Shown here: one piece after another, positions 1 through 5,559 of the stretch
How positions within the stretch are numbered: position 1 is the stretch's first letter
Layout: the number at the start of each line of letters is the position of its first letter
NCBI GenBank assembly: GCA_947253615.1
Contig: CAMYAA010000091.1
Coordinates: 1-5,559 of the forward strand
DNA length: 5,559 nt
Direction of reading: 5' to 3'
From: an uncultured Sutterellaceae bacterium
Lineage (GTDB): Bacteria > Pseudomonadota > Gammaproteobacteria > Burkholderiales > Burkholderiaceae_F
Position numbers and translations under genes: made by a program
Notes under the pieces: generated by a model
Seen by the model: only the letters and a program-made list of their open reading frames with translations
The model's database searches: none
What the model was told of the DNA's origin: nothing

Positions 1-49
1 ATCTACACACTGCATATCGTCGGCAGCGTCAGATGTGTATAAGAGACAG
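1..49 (+). other. Untrimmed Nextera (Tn5) i5-side sequencing adapter, left end
   Basis: This is not genomic DNA. Positions 1-8 are the end of the Illumina P5 arm (ATCTACAC). Positions 9-16 are an 8-base index, ACTGCATA, which I recall as Nextera i5 index 506. Positions 17-30 are TCGTCGGCAGCGTC, and 31-49 are the 19-bp Tn5 mosaic end AGATGTGTATAAGAGACAG. Genuine sequence begins at about position 50. The adapter is read in frame by the truncated putP on the minus strand and adds a false tail ending SYTHLTLPTICSV. The match to the standard adapter is exact across all segments. Confidence 0.99.
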
Positions 50-1217
50 GAGCAATATAGACGGCCACGATCGAAATCAATAAGACCATGGAGCGACCAA
101 TCCAGACCAACTCACGCTGCATGGCCTTAGGACGAATAAAGTGACGATAAAAGTCTTCGGTTAACGTCGAGGAGCACACCAATAACTGGCAGGATAACGT
201 GGACATGACGGCCGCTAAAATCGCGGACATTAAGACCCCCGCAATCCAGGGATTGAAGAGCACGCTCGAGAGCACGATAAACACACGTTCGTGGTTTTGC
301 GTGACTAAACTTGCCGATTCCGTATGTTCAGCAAAGTAAGCCGCGCCGAAAAAGCCCACGCCAATGGCACCGGCCAAACAGAAAATCATCCAGAGCGTTC
401 CCACACGACGGGCGTTAGGAATCACCGAGACGCTACGTGCCGCCATAAAGCGCACGAGAATATGGGGTTGACCAAAGTAGCCCAAGCCCCACGCCAATAA
501 ACTGATAATGCCAATGAGGCTCTGACCCGACCAAATATTGAGCATGTTGGGATCAATACTCGCGACGCGATCGGTCGCACTGCTAAAGCCCCCTAAGTCA
601 ATCATGACCGCAATAGGGGTGACGACGAGCGCAATGCACATGAGTGCTGCTTGAATCGTATCGGTCCACGAGACGGCTAAAAAGCCCCCGACAAAGACGT
701 AAATAATGGTCGCTAAGGCGCCCACCATGAGGGCGGACTCGTAGCTCATGTGGAAGGTGTTTTCAAAGAGGCGGGCCCCAGCCACGACACCCGAGGCACA
801 ATAAATCGTGAAGAACAATAAAATCACGACGGCCGCAATAATGCGAAGAATGTTCTGCTTGTCTTCAAAACGATGACTAAAGTAGTCTGGCAGCGTGAGC
901 GCATTATGGGCGCGCTCCGTGAAGACGCGCAAACGCGCCGCTACAACGCACCAGTTGATATAGGCCCCTAACGTGAGACCAAAGGCAATCCAAATGCTCG
1001 AAATACCAGAAAAGTACACCGCGCCGGGTAAGCCCATCAAGAGCCAGCCACTCATGTCGGAGGCCCCGACAGAAAGCGCCGTGACAAATCCCCCTAAACT
1101 ACGCCCGCCTAAAATGTAATCACTGTAGTTGCGTGTGTAGTAAAAGGCAAAAAAGCCGACCCCGACCATCAGGATCAAATAGCCAATAAAAGTAATCGCG
1201 GTTGGATTAGAAAACAT
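50..1217 (-). CDS. putP: Sodium/proline symporter PutP, 3' end missing (cut by adapter)
   Basis: PutP is an inner-membrane sodium:solute symporter (SSS family, LeuT-like fold) that couples Na+ entry to L-proline uptake. About 389 genuine codons remain of roughly 500 in the family, so the last transmembrane helices and the C-terminal tail are missing. Diagnostic stretches resemble E. coli PutP closely: DYILGGRSLG (33-42), GASDMSGWLLMGLPGAV (51-67), LTLPDYF (107-113), SWTDT (183-187), GWGLGYFGQPHIL-like (AWGLGYFGQPHIL here) and MSTLSCQLLVCSS (338-350). D54 and R39 align with the Na+/proline-site residues Asp55 and Arg40 of E. coli, and S339/T340 with Ser340/Thr341, so the transporter looks functional. 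The start ATG is at 1215-1217; no strong Shine-Dalgarno is visible. No putA (proline catabolism) is next to it in this window. Residues after A389/P390 are adapter-encoded and must be dropped. Being the last gene on the left, its true stop lies outside the contig. Confidence 0.95.
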
Positions 1218-1257
1218 GGAAAACGGATCTTTGTTCTTGTTTTTAAACGCTGCCTTA

Positions 1258-1279
1258 TTCGGGGAGAACGCTCCCCGAA
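1258..1279 (-). repeat. Perfect 9-bp hairpin in the putP leader
   Basis: TTCGGGGAG (1258-1266) and CTCCCCGAA (1271-1279) are perfectly complementary, with a 4-nt loop, AACG on the plus strand and CGTT in the minus-strand transcript. The hairpin lies about 40 nt upstream of the putP start codon. No run of T follows it on either strand, so it does not look like a classical intrinsic terminator. It could be an RNA structure in the putP 5' leader, an operator with dyad symmetry, or the 3' end of the moaA transcript. The structure is seen directly; its role is inferred. Confidence 0.6.
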
Positions 1280-1296
1280 AGGTACGACAGCTAATA

Positions 1297-1302
1297 AGTA
1301 TA
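1297..1302 (-). promoter_or_regulatory. Possible -10 element for putP
   Basis: On the minus strand this reads TATACT, five of six matches to the sigma-70 -10 consensus TATAAT, about 80 nt upstream of the putP start codon. No convincing -35 hexamer sits 16-18 bp upstream (the sequence there reads CCAAAT or CAAATG), so if real it is weak or needs an activator. Transcription starting near 1290 would place the 1258-1279 hairpin in the 5' leader. This is a pattern match only. Confidence 0.25.
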
Positions 1303-1359
1303 AGGGAATAGAAGGGCCCATTTGGGCGAGCTCGGGGAAAAATGGCGCGAGCTACGATA

Positions 1360-1392
1360 ACTCCCTTAGGTAGAATTCACTAGAAAGGGAGT
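1360..1392 (-). repeat. Inverted repeat just downstream of moaA
   Basis: ACTCCCTT (1360-1367) pairs perfectly with AAGGGAGT (1385-1392), an 8-bp stem around a 17-nt loop that contains GAATTC. It begins about 10 nt after the moaA stop codon on the transcribed (minus) strand, where a terminator or 3'-end stabilising structure would be expected. The stem is followed by TATCG rather than a T run, so intrinsic termination is not supported. It may mark the moaA mRNA 3' end or be fortuitous. Confidence 0.35.
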
Positions 1393-1401
1393 CGTTGGCA
1401 G

Positions 1402-2514
1402 TTACCCACCGATATAGCTCATTTCGACTTTGGCGCGCTCGGGCGCAATCCCCATGGAGCGCAGTTCGGAATAACGGGCTTGACGTTGATTCCAAATACG
1501 GCCAATCGCCTCGGTAATTTCATAGTCCGTCGCACCCCCGCGGAGCATGGTGCGTAAATCGTACCCTTCGGTGGCAAATAAACACAAGAAGAGTTTGCCG
1601 TCCATACTCAAACGCGCACGCGAGCAATCTTTACAAAACGCTTGGGTGACCGAGGAAATGCATCCAAACTCACCCTGGCCATCTAAAAAGCGCCAGCGCG
1701 AGGCCGTCTCACCAATGTAGTTGGCCCCAATGGGCTCAACGTCCCAATGCTCTTGAACGATCTTGATAATTTCCGCGGATGGGACGACGTCCGTCATGCG
1801 CCAGCCGTTGGCGTTGCCGACGTCCATATATTCAATAAAGCGCGGAATGACGCCCGTGCCTCGGAACGTTTCGAGAATGCGCGGAATTTCTTGCTCATTG
1901 ACGTGGCGTTTGATCACGGTATTGACCTTGACTTCAAAGCCTAAGTCTTTGGCGGCGAAAATCCCTTCGAGGACTTTCGCGGCGGGATAGCCCACGTCGT
2001 TAAACCCCTGGAAGATCGTTTCATCAATGGCGTCCAACGAGACCGTTAATCGGTCGAGCCCCGCGGCCTTGAGTCCCGCGGCTTTCTTTTTCAAGAGTGA
2101 GCCGTTGGTGGTCATGGCAATGTCGATATCCCCACCATCGGGTTTTTTCAACGTGCGAAGCATCCCAATGAGTTCTTCAATGCCTTTACGTAATAACGGT
2201 TCACCCCCGGTTAAACGCAGTTTTTCAATCCCGTTTTGAACCGCAATGCGCGATAAACGATAAATTTCGTCAAAACTCAAGAGTTCGGTACTCGGCAAGA
2301 ACGCATGACGACGGTCAAAGACCTCTTTGGGCATGCAGTAGCGACAACGGAAGTTGCATTGGTCAATGACCGAAATACGTAAGTCACGTAAAGGACGGCC
2401 ACGTTGATCAATCCAGTGACCTTGCTCACGAACGACTTCACCGGATTGGGGAATCGGTAAAGCATGCACACCACGTGCATCGGCAATGGGGATTTTGCGT
2501 TCTTGGGAAGTCAT
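1402..2514 (-). CDS. moaA: GTP 3',8-cyclase MoaA (molybdenum cofactor biosynthesis)
   Basis: MoaA is a cytosolic radical-SAM enzyme that converts GTP to (8S)-3',8-cyclo-7,8-dihydroguanosine 5'-triphosphate, which MoaC then turns into cyclic pyranopterin monophosphate. The 370-residue protein has both Fe-S sites: the N-terminal radical-SAM motif C53-x3-C57-x2-C60 (CNFRCRYC), with the SAM-binding TGGEP at 102-106, and the C-terminal substrate-side cluster C294-x2-C297-x13-C311. It ends in the conserved Gly-Gly that is needed for activity in the family. It is somewhat longer than the usual ~330 residues because about 25-30 extra residues precede the LRISVIDQCNFRC region. No internal Met lies between M1 and M61, so the ATG at 2512-2514 is the best start; the upstream sequence is A8 followed by GAGC, only a weak ribosome-binding site. 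No other moa/moe/mob gene is nearby. It follows rsgA by 35 bp and is probably co-transcribed with it. Confidence 0.97.
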   Translation of the reverse strand: MTSQERKIPIADARGVHALPIPQSGEVVREQGHWIDQRGRPLRDLRISVIDQCNFRCRYCMPKEVFDRRHAFLPSTELLSFDEIYRLSRIAVQNGIEKLRLTGGEPLLRKGIEELIGMLRTLKKPDGGDIDIAMTTNGSLLKKKAAGLKAAGLDRLTVSLDAIDETIFQGFNDVGYPAAKVLEGIFAAKDLGFEVKVNTVIKRHVNEQEIPRILETFRGTGVIPRFIEYMDVGNANGWRMTDVVPSAEIIKIVQEHWDVEPIGANYIGETASRWRFLDGQGEFGCISSVTQAFCKDCSRARLSMDGKLFLCLFATEGYDLRTMLRGGATDYEITEAIGRIWNQRQARYSELRSMGIAPERAKVEMSYIGG

Positions 2515-2549
2515 GCTCTTTTTTTTGGGGGTAGTTAGGGGTTAGTTTT

Positions 2550-3515
2550 TTATTGCGCTAACGCATCAGCGTGCGGGGCAATCGCACAATAAAACGCATA
2601 GCGTTCAGGGTCAATCTCACCACGTTCAACGGCCGCCTTGACGCCACAATTGGGTTCGGCAAGGTGACGACAGTTGAAAAAGCGACAGCCCGAAACGTGT
2701 TGGGCAATGTCGGGCATCGCGCGCAAAATATCATTGAGCGATAAGTGCGCGAGTCCGAATTCTTGGAACCCAGGGGTGTCCACGACCGAGCCTTGCCAAT
2801 CATCATAGCGAGCGTTATACCACGTCGCCGAGGTGGTCGTTTGTTTCCCCAAATCGAGCGCTTCGGAAAACTCTCGGGTTCGGGCCTGTGCTTCGGGTAC
2901 GAGCAAATTTAGCAAACTAGACTTACCCATGCCTGATTGCCCCACAAAAAGGCTTGCACGCCCTTGGAGACGTTCGATTAACGCTTGACGAGTGGCTTGG
3001 GGCTCGGCTTGCGCGGAAACGTTGATCACGGGGACACCGAGCTTTTCTAGCGTTTGGGTGGCCCGTTGGGCCGCCTCGGCGTTATCGGTTAAGTCAGTTT
3101 TGTTGCGAATAACCAGCGCTTCAATGCCCGCTTGTTGAGCGGCCAATAACGCTTTCCAAATAAACCATTCGTTAAAACTCGGGCGCGACGCAAACACAAT
3201 ACAGACTAAGTCAATGTTGGCGGCGAGGGCCTTAATGCGAAATTCGTCCGAGCGATAAAGCAGGCTTTCACGGGGCAAAATGGCCTCAATCGCCGCCACG
3301 CCAGAGACGGCGGGGGTGATTTTCACGAGGTCACCACAAACCACGTCACCTTTTTTGCCACGGCGATGGGCTTCGACGAGCACACCATCCTCGCCCAACA
3401 CCAGGTGATGGCGTCCGTGGGTTTGAACCACACGCCCTGTCATCAAATCGGCCTGGTCGGCGCGGAGGGCATCGGTCGTGATTTGCGGTTTGCTTTTGGG
3501 TTTAAATTTTGCCAT
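2550..3515 (-). CDS. rsgA: Ribosome small subunit-dependent GTPase RsgA (YjeQ)
   Basis: RsgA is a circularly permuted GTPase that binds the immature 30S subunit near the decoding centre, helps late assembly, and releases RbfA on GTP hydrolysis. The 321-residue protein shows the full architecture: a basic N-terminal tail, an OB-fold at about 24-80, then GTPase motifs in permuted order, G4 NKTD (138-141), G5-like SA (167-168), P-loop GQSGMGKS (192-199), switch I GKQTTT (223-228) and G3 DTPG (246-249). The C-terminal zinc finger has C277-x4-C282-x-H284-x5-C290. Length is normal, on the short side for proteobacteria. The switch I residue Q225 is unusual, since the family has His there (see findings). 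The start ATG at 3513-3515 gives the usual basic N-terminus; no purine-rich Shine-Dalgarno is visible, and the upstream sequence on its strand actually reads CTCCTC. It lies 69 bp after the M48-like gene and 35 bp before moaA. Confidence 0.97.
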   Translation of the reverse strand: MAKFKPKSKPQITTDALRADQADLMTGRVVQTHGRHHLVLGEDGVLVEAHRRGKKGDVVCGDLVKITPAVSGVAAIEAILPRESLLYRSDEFRIKALAANIDLVCIVFASRPSFNEWFIWKALLAAQQAGIEALVIRNKTDLTDNAEAAQRATQTLEKLGVPVINVSAQAEPQATRQALIERLQGRASLFVGQSGMGKSSLLNLLVPEAQARTREFSEALDLGKQTTTSATWYNARYDDWQGSVVDTPGFQEFGLAHLSLNDILRAMPDIAQHVSGCRFFNCRHLAEPNCGVKAAVERGEIDPERYAFYCAIAPHADALAQ

Positions 3516-3584
3516 TCGTGAGGAGTTACCTAAAAGTGAAGTGCCTTAAGTGTAAGCCAAAGCGTCGCGTTTGAGGAGAAAAAA

Positions 3585-4877
3585 TCATTTCGACGCGGGG
3601 GTGTTGATCATTTTGCGAGCTTTACGAACGCGCACGTCCACATGCGGACGGCGATGATGAAAGAGTTCGTAAATGAGGGCCGGGTGAAGGGACTCCGAGC
3701 GGTCTTTATGGATGGTGATGAGCGCTTGGGTGAGCGCGGTCGCACTCACTTCACGACACGCAAAGCGATCCGCATCAAATTGCAACGCACGACTCAAACT
3801 GTTTAAGAGCGGGCGCAATAAATAAAAGAGCATCGGGAAGGTGACCATCACAATGGCCATCACGTAACCGGCGAGGGCCCCAGGGCGATTAATTAACGTA
3901 AAGCTCGTGAGGCCAAAGCCTTCGAAGAAAATCGGGTGATTCGATCCCCAATAGCACACAAAGGCAATGAGCGCCCCTAAAGCCGAGTACATACTCACAC
4001 GAAGAAGCACATGGTGGTGACGCACTTGGGCAATTTCGTGTGCGACGAGCGCTAAGAGTTGTTCTTGGGTCAGAATCTTGGCAATGTGCGCAAAGACGAC
4101 CACACGACGGTGCGTGCCAAATCCCGTGAGAAGCACACTTGCCGAGTGCCAAGAGGCCGGGCGCGACATCACCAATAGATCGTCCATCACCAAACCGTGT
4201 TTGGCCAAGAGGGCCGCAATGGCCTCACGCGTTTCGTCCTTGGGCCAGTGTCGGGTATGGCGGTGCCAGAAAAGCCCATAGGTCTGACTCCATTTGAAGC
4301 GCCACAGTAACCACAGGGTCCACGCCCCCCAGAGCACCACCCACCAAATGTCAGCACTGTGCTCAAAGAGCATGAGCAAAATCGCAAAGACCGGTTGAAT
4401 GAGTAACCATCCCACAAAGGACTCTTGGAGCGTGCGCAATAACCATTTTTTCTGAGGCATACGAATGTAGCCAAAGCGTTCTTTCACGCGAAATTGCGCC
4501 CACCAGGCAAAGGGAAATTCCACGAGGACCATCACCGCGGAGAGCATGGCCAAAAGGAGCCATTGGGCGGTGACGCCTTGCGCGAAGTGTTCGGCCAGAA
4601 TGATCAAAAAGGAGAGACCTCGCCCCTGGGTCATGAGGAGGGCAAAAAGCGCCCCGACAAACGCCAAAAAGAGCTGGGCTTGTACGGATTCGACGGTGTA
4701 GTCAGCGGCTTTCACCATGCCCGCGGGGGTGATCACTTTTTCAAAGCCCGGAGGGATCTCGTGCATATGCTTTTCGGCCGAGCGCGTTTGTGCGACCGCA
4801 ATGGCGCACTCGATGAGGATATAGAGCGCGAGCAGAATTAAAAAAGCATGCTCGATAAAATGGGCCGTAATGATCAT
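3585..4877 (-). CDS. Ste24-like M48 family membrane protein with degenerate zinc site (probable pseudopeptidase)
   Basis: This is an integral inner-membrane protein of the M48 (Ste24/CAAX protease 1) family. Residue numbers below count from the TTG at 4893-4895; from the preferred ATG at 4875-4877 subtract 6. The N-terminal M48 domain is recognised by KAADYTVESVQAQL (62-75). Hydrophobic spans lie near 10-33, 75-100, 111-132, 158-178, 183-200, 299-318 and 341-361. The peptidase region has TGFG (257-260), then LVAHEIAQVRHHH (282-294) and LQFDADRFA (371-379). Active members have HExxH and ExxxD here, with two His and one Glu binding zinc. In this protein the second His is Q290 and the ligand Glu is Q372, and the usual FDT and NA positions read FAH and SV. 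H286, E287 and D376 are kept. Protease activity is therefore doubtful although the frame is intact over ~430 codons. The gene is divergent from orn and precedes rsgA, an arrangement I recall from Burkholderiales. Neither start has a clear Shine-Dalgarno. Confidence 0.88.
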   Translation of the reverse strand: MIITAHFIEHAFLILLALYILIECAIAVAQTRSAEKHMHEIPPGFEKVITPAGMVKAADYTVESVQAQLFLAFVGALFALLMTQGRGLSFLIILAEHFAQGVTAQWLLLAMLSAVMVLVEFPFAWWAQFRVKERFGYIRMPQKKWLLRTLQESFVGWLLIQPVFAILLMLFEHSADIWWVVLWGAWTLWLLWRFKWSQTYGLFWHRHTRHWPKDETREAIAALLAKHGLVMDDLLVMSRPASWHSASVLLTGFGTHRRVVVFAHIAKILTQEQLLALVAHEIAQVRHHHVLLRVSMYSALGALIAFVCYWGSNHPIFFEGFGLTSFTLINRPGALAGYVMAIVMVTFPMLFYLLRPLLNSLSRALQFDADRFACREVSATALTQALITIHKDRSESLHPALIYELFHHRRPHVDVRVRKARKMINTPASK

Positions 4878-4888
4878 GGGGCGGAATT

Positions 4889-4918
4889 CTGGCAATATAA
4901 CTTGGGTAGCTGTATTAT
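4889..4918 (+). promoter_or_regulatory. Candidate sigma-70 promoter for orn in the divergent region
   Basis: A -35-like CTGGCA (4889-4894, four of six matches to TTGACA) and a -10-like TATTAT (4913-4918, five of six) are separated by 18 bp. They would start a transcript near 4925, giving a leader of about 60 nt before orn. The element overlaps the start region of the divergent M48-like gene, so the two genes may compete for or share control. I did not find a convincing promoter for the leftward gene. Assignment is by consensus match only. Confidence 0.35.
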
Positions 4919-4963
4919 CCTCGAAAGTGAAAAGTTTTTTGTGGAAGACTTGCTGTTAACTTC

Positions 4964-4974
4964 AAGGAAAAGGA
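4964..4974 (+). promoter_or_regulatory. Likely ribosome binding site of orn
   Basis: The purine-rich AAGGAAAAGGA contains two Shine-Dalgarno-like cores and ends 11 nt before the ATG at 4986. Spacing is slightly long, but this is the only ribosome-site-like sequence in the region. It supports 4986 as the translation start rather than the in-frame ATG at 4848, which would lie inside the divergent gene. Confidence 0.5.
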
Positions 4975-4985
4975 CGTTGACTCTC

Positions 4986-5513
4986 ATGACAGAGAAACCC
5001 GCCATCGAACGCGATCCCCGTTATAGCCCGGATAATCTCATTTGGATTGATATCGAAATGACGGGACTTCAACCCGAAGTCAATCGGATTTTAGAAGTCG
5101 CCGCCATCATTACGGATAAGGATCTCAACATTATTCATGAGGGACCGGTGGTGGCTGTGCATCAAACCGATTTCATTTTGGACCATATGGACGAATGGAA
5201 TACGACGACGCATGGCAATTCCGGGTTGATTAAACGTTGTCGCGAAAGCACGATTTCGGAAGCAGAAGCCTCGGACATCTTCATTGAAACGTTTAAGCGT
5301 TTTGTTCCTGAAGGAAAAAGCCCGATTTGTGGCAATACCATCGGTCAAGATCGACGTTTCTTGGCACGCTGGATGCCGCGCATGGAAAAGTATTTCCACT
5401 ATCGCTACGTGGACGTCTCCACGATTAAAGAAATGGTGCGTCGCTGGAAACCGGAATTACTCACCCAGATGAAAAAGTCGACGATGCATCAGGCCCTCTC
5501 GGACATTCAAGAC
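4986..5513 (+). CDS. orn: Oligoribonuclease Orn, 3' end missing (cut by adapter)
   Basis: Orn is a cytosolic 3'-5' exoribonuclease of the DEDDh family. It degrades very short RNAs, especially dinucleotides such as pGpG, and so finishes RNA turnover and cyclic-di-GMP breakdown. 176 genuine codons are present. All five catalytic residues can be seen: D22 and E24 (WIDIEMTGL), D122 (GNTIGQDRRFL), H168 and D173 (HQALSDI), each ten positions after the E. coli numbering. The conserved MDEWN, HGNSGL, FHYRY-VDVST and RRWKPE blocks are also present. The start is taken at 4986 (MTEKPAIERD) because homology begins soon after and a purine-rich site lies upstream. The reading frame extends upstream to 4848, but that part overlaps the divergent gene and has no Orn similarity. 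Roughly the last 15-25 residues are lost. The next codons (LSLIHI and the stop at 5532-5534) come from adapter sequence. Confidence 0.96.
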
Positions 5514-5559
5514 CTGTCTCTTATACACATCTGACGCTGCCGACGATATGCAGTGTGTA
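5514..5559 (-). other. Untrimmed Nextera (Tn5) i5-side sequencing adapter, right end
   Basis: This is the reverse complement of the adapter at the left end. The mosaic end CTGTCTCTTATACACATCT is at 5514-5532, GACGCTGCCGACGA at 5533-5546, the reversed index TATGCAGT at 5547-5554, and the start of the P5 arm GTGTA at 5555-5559. It replaces the 3' end of orn and supplies a false tail LSLIHI and stop codon. Together with positions 4-49 it makes a perfect 46-bp terminal inverted repeat that is purely technical. Confidence 0.99.

Noticed and set aside
1218..1401. Riboswitch, such as a molybdenum-cofactor motif, or a small RNA gene in the moaA-putP spacer
   Set aside because: A cofactor riboswitch would lie upstream of moaA, not downstream. 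Only two simple hairpins are visible and no known RNA consensus.
2519..2545. G-runs on the plus strand as a G-quadruplex
   Set aside because: Only two runs of four or more G occur, too few for an intramolecular quadruplex.
3516..3584. Intrinsic terminator between the M48-like gene and rsgA, suggested by a T6 run after the M48 stop
   Set aside because: No stem precedes the T run on the transcribed strand, and the gap is short, so read-through into rsgA is more likely.
4494..4841. 115-codon plus-strand open frame inside the M48-like gene
   Set aside because: It is antisense to a gene with clear family motifs, and its charged, low-complexity translation shows no recognisable domain.
4878..4895. 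TTG start for the M48-like gene six codons upstream
   Set aside because: No Shine-Dalgarno precedes the TTG, and the ATG at 4875-4877 leads directly into the first hydrophobic helix. The TTG remains possible but is less likely.
4848..4985. N-terminal extension of Orn from the ATG at 4848
   Set aside because: These 46 residues have no Orn similarity, overlap the start of the divergent M48-like gene, and a better ribosome site precedes the ATG at 4986.
1..5559. Perfect 46-bp terminal inverted repeats with a Tn5 mosaic end, resembling a transposon
   Set aside because: The sequence outside the mosaic ends is Illumina linker, index and P5 arm, no transposase is present, and the repeats cut through putP and orn. 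It is a library artefact.

Overview
The window is a 5.5 kb contig from a Gram-negative proteobacterium. It holds four ordinary chromosomal genes on the minus strand and one divergent gene on the plus strand. The likely affiliation is Betaproteobacteria/Burkholderiales. The evidence is the cluster of oligoribonuclease (orn), a divergent Ste24-like M48 membrane protein and the ribosome-assembly GTPase rsgA, which I recall as typical of that order, and the RsgA wording DTPGFQEFGL. A host-associated Sutterellaceae-type genus would fit, but that is a guess.

Both extreme ends are not biological. Positions 1-49 and 5514-5559 are untrimmed Illumina Nextera (Tn5) i5-side adapters, including the 8-base index ACTGCATA, and they form a false 46-bp terminal inverted repeat. 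They replace the true 3' ends of the two outer genes and create artificial C-terminal peptides (SYTHLTLPTICSV on PutP, LSLIHI on Orn). Genuine sequence runs from about 50 to 5513.

Layout, left to right: the first ~389 codons of putP (Na+/proline symporter, minus); a 184-bp intergenic region with two inverted repeats and a possible putP promoter; moaA (GTP 3',8-cyclase, molybdenum cofactor step 1, minus); a 35-bp C-rich gap; rsgA (30S-maturation GTPase, minus); a 69-bp gap; a Ste24/M48-like integral membrane protein (minus); a ~108-bp divergent promoter region; and the first 176 codons of orn (plus). The M48 gene, rsgA and moaA are close and co-directional and may be one transcript reading leftwards, with putP probably having its own promoter. 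orn and rsgA both serve RNA/ribosome metabolism. moaA and putP have no obvious functional link to them.

The most interesting biology is that the M48 protein keeps its fold and an intact frame but has lost zinc-ligand residues: HExxH reads HEIAQ and the ligand Glu of ExxxD is Gln. It is probably a pseudopeptidase. RsgA also carries Gln in place of the conserved switch I His (GKQTTT instead of GxHTTT). No CRISPR array, RNA gene, mobile element or unmistakably new multi-gene system is visible.
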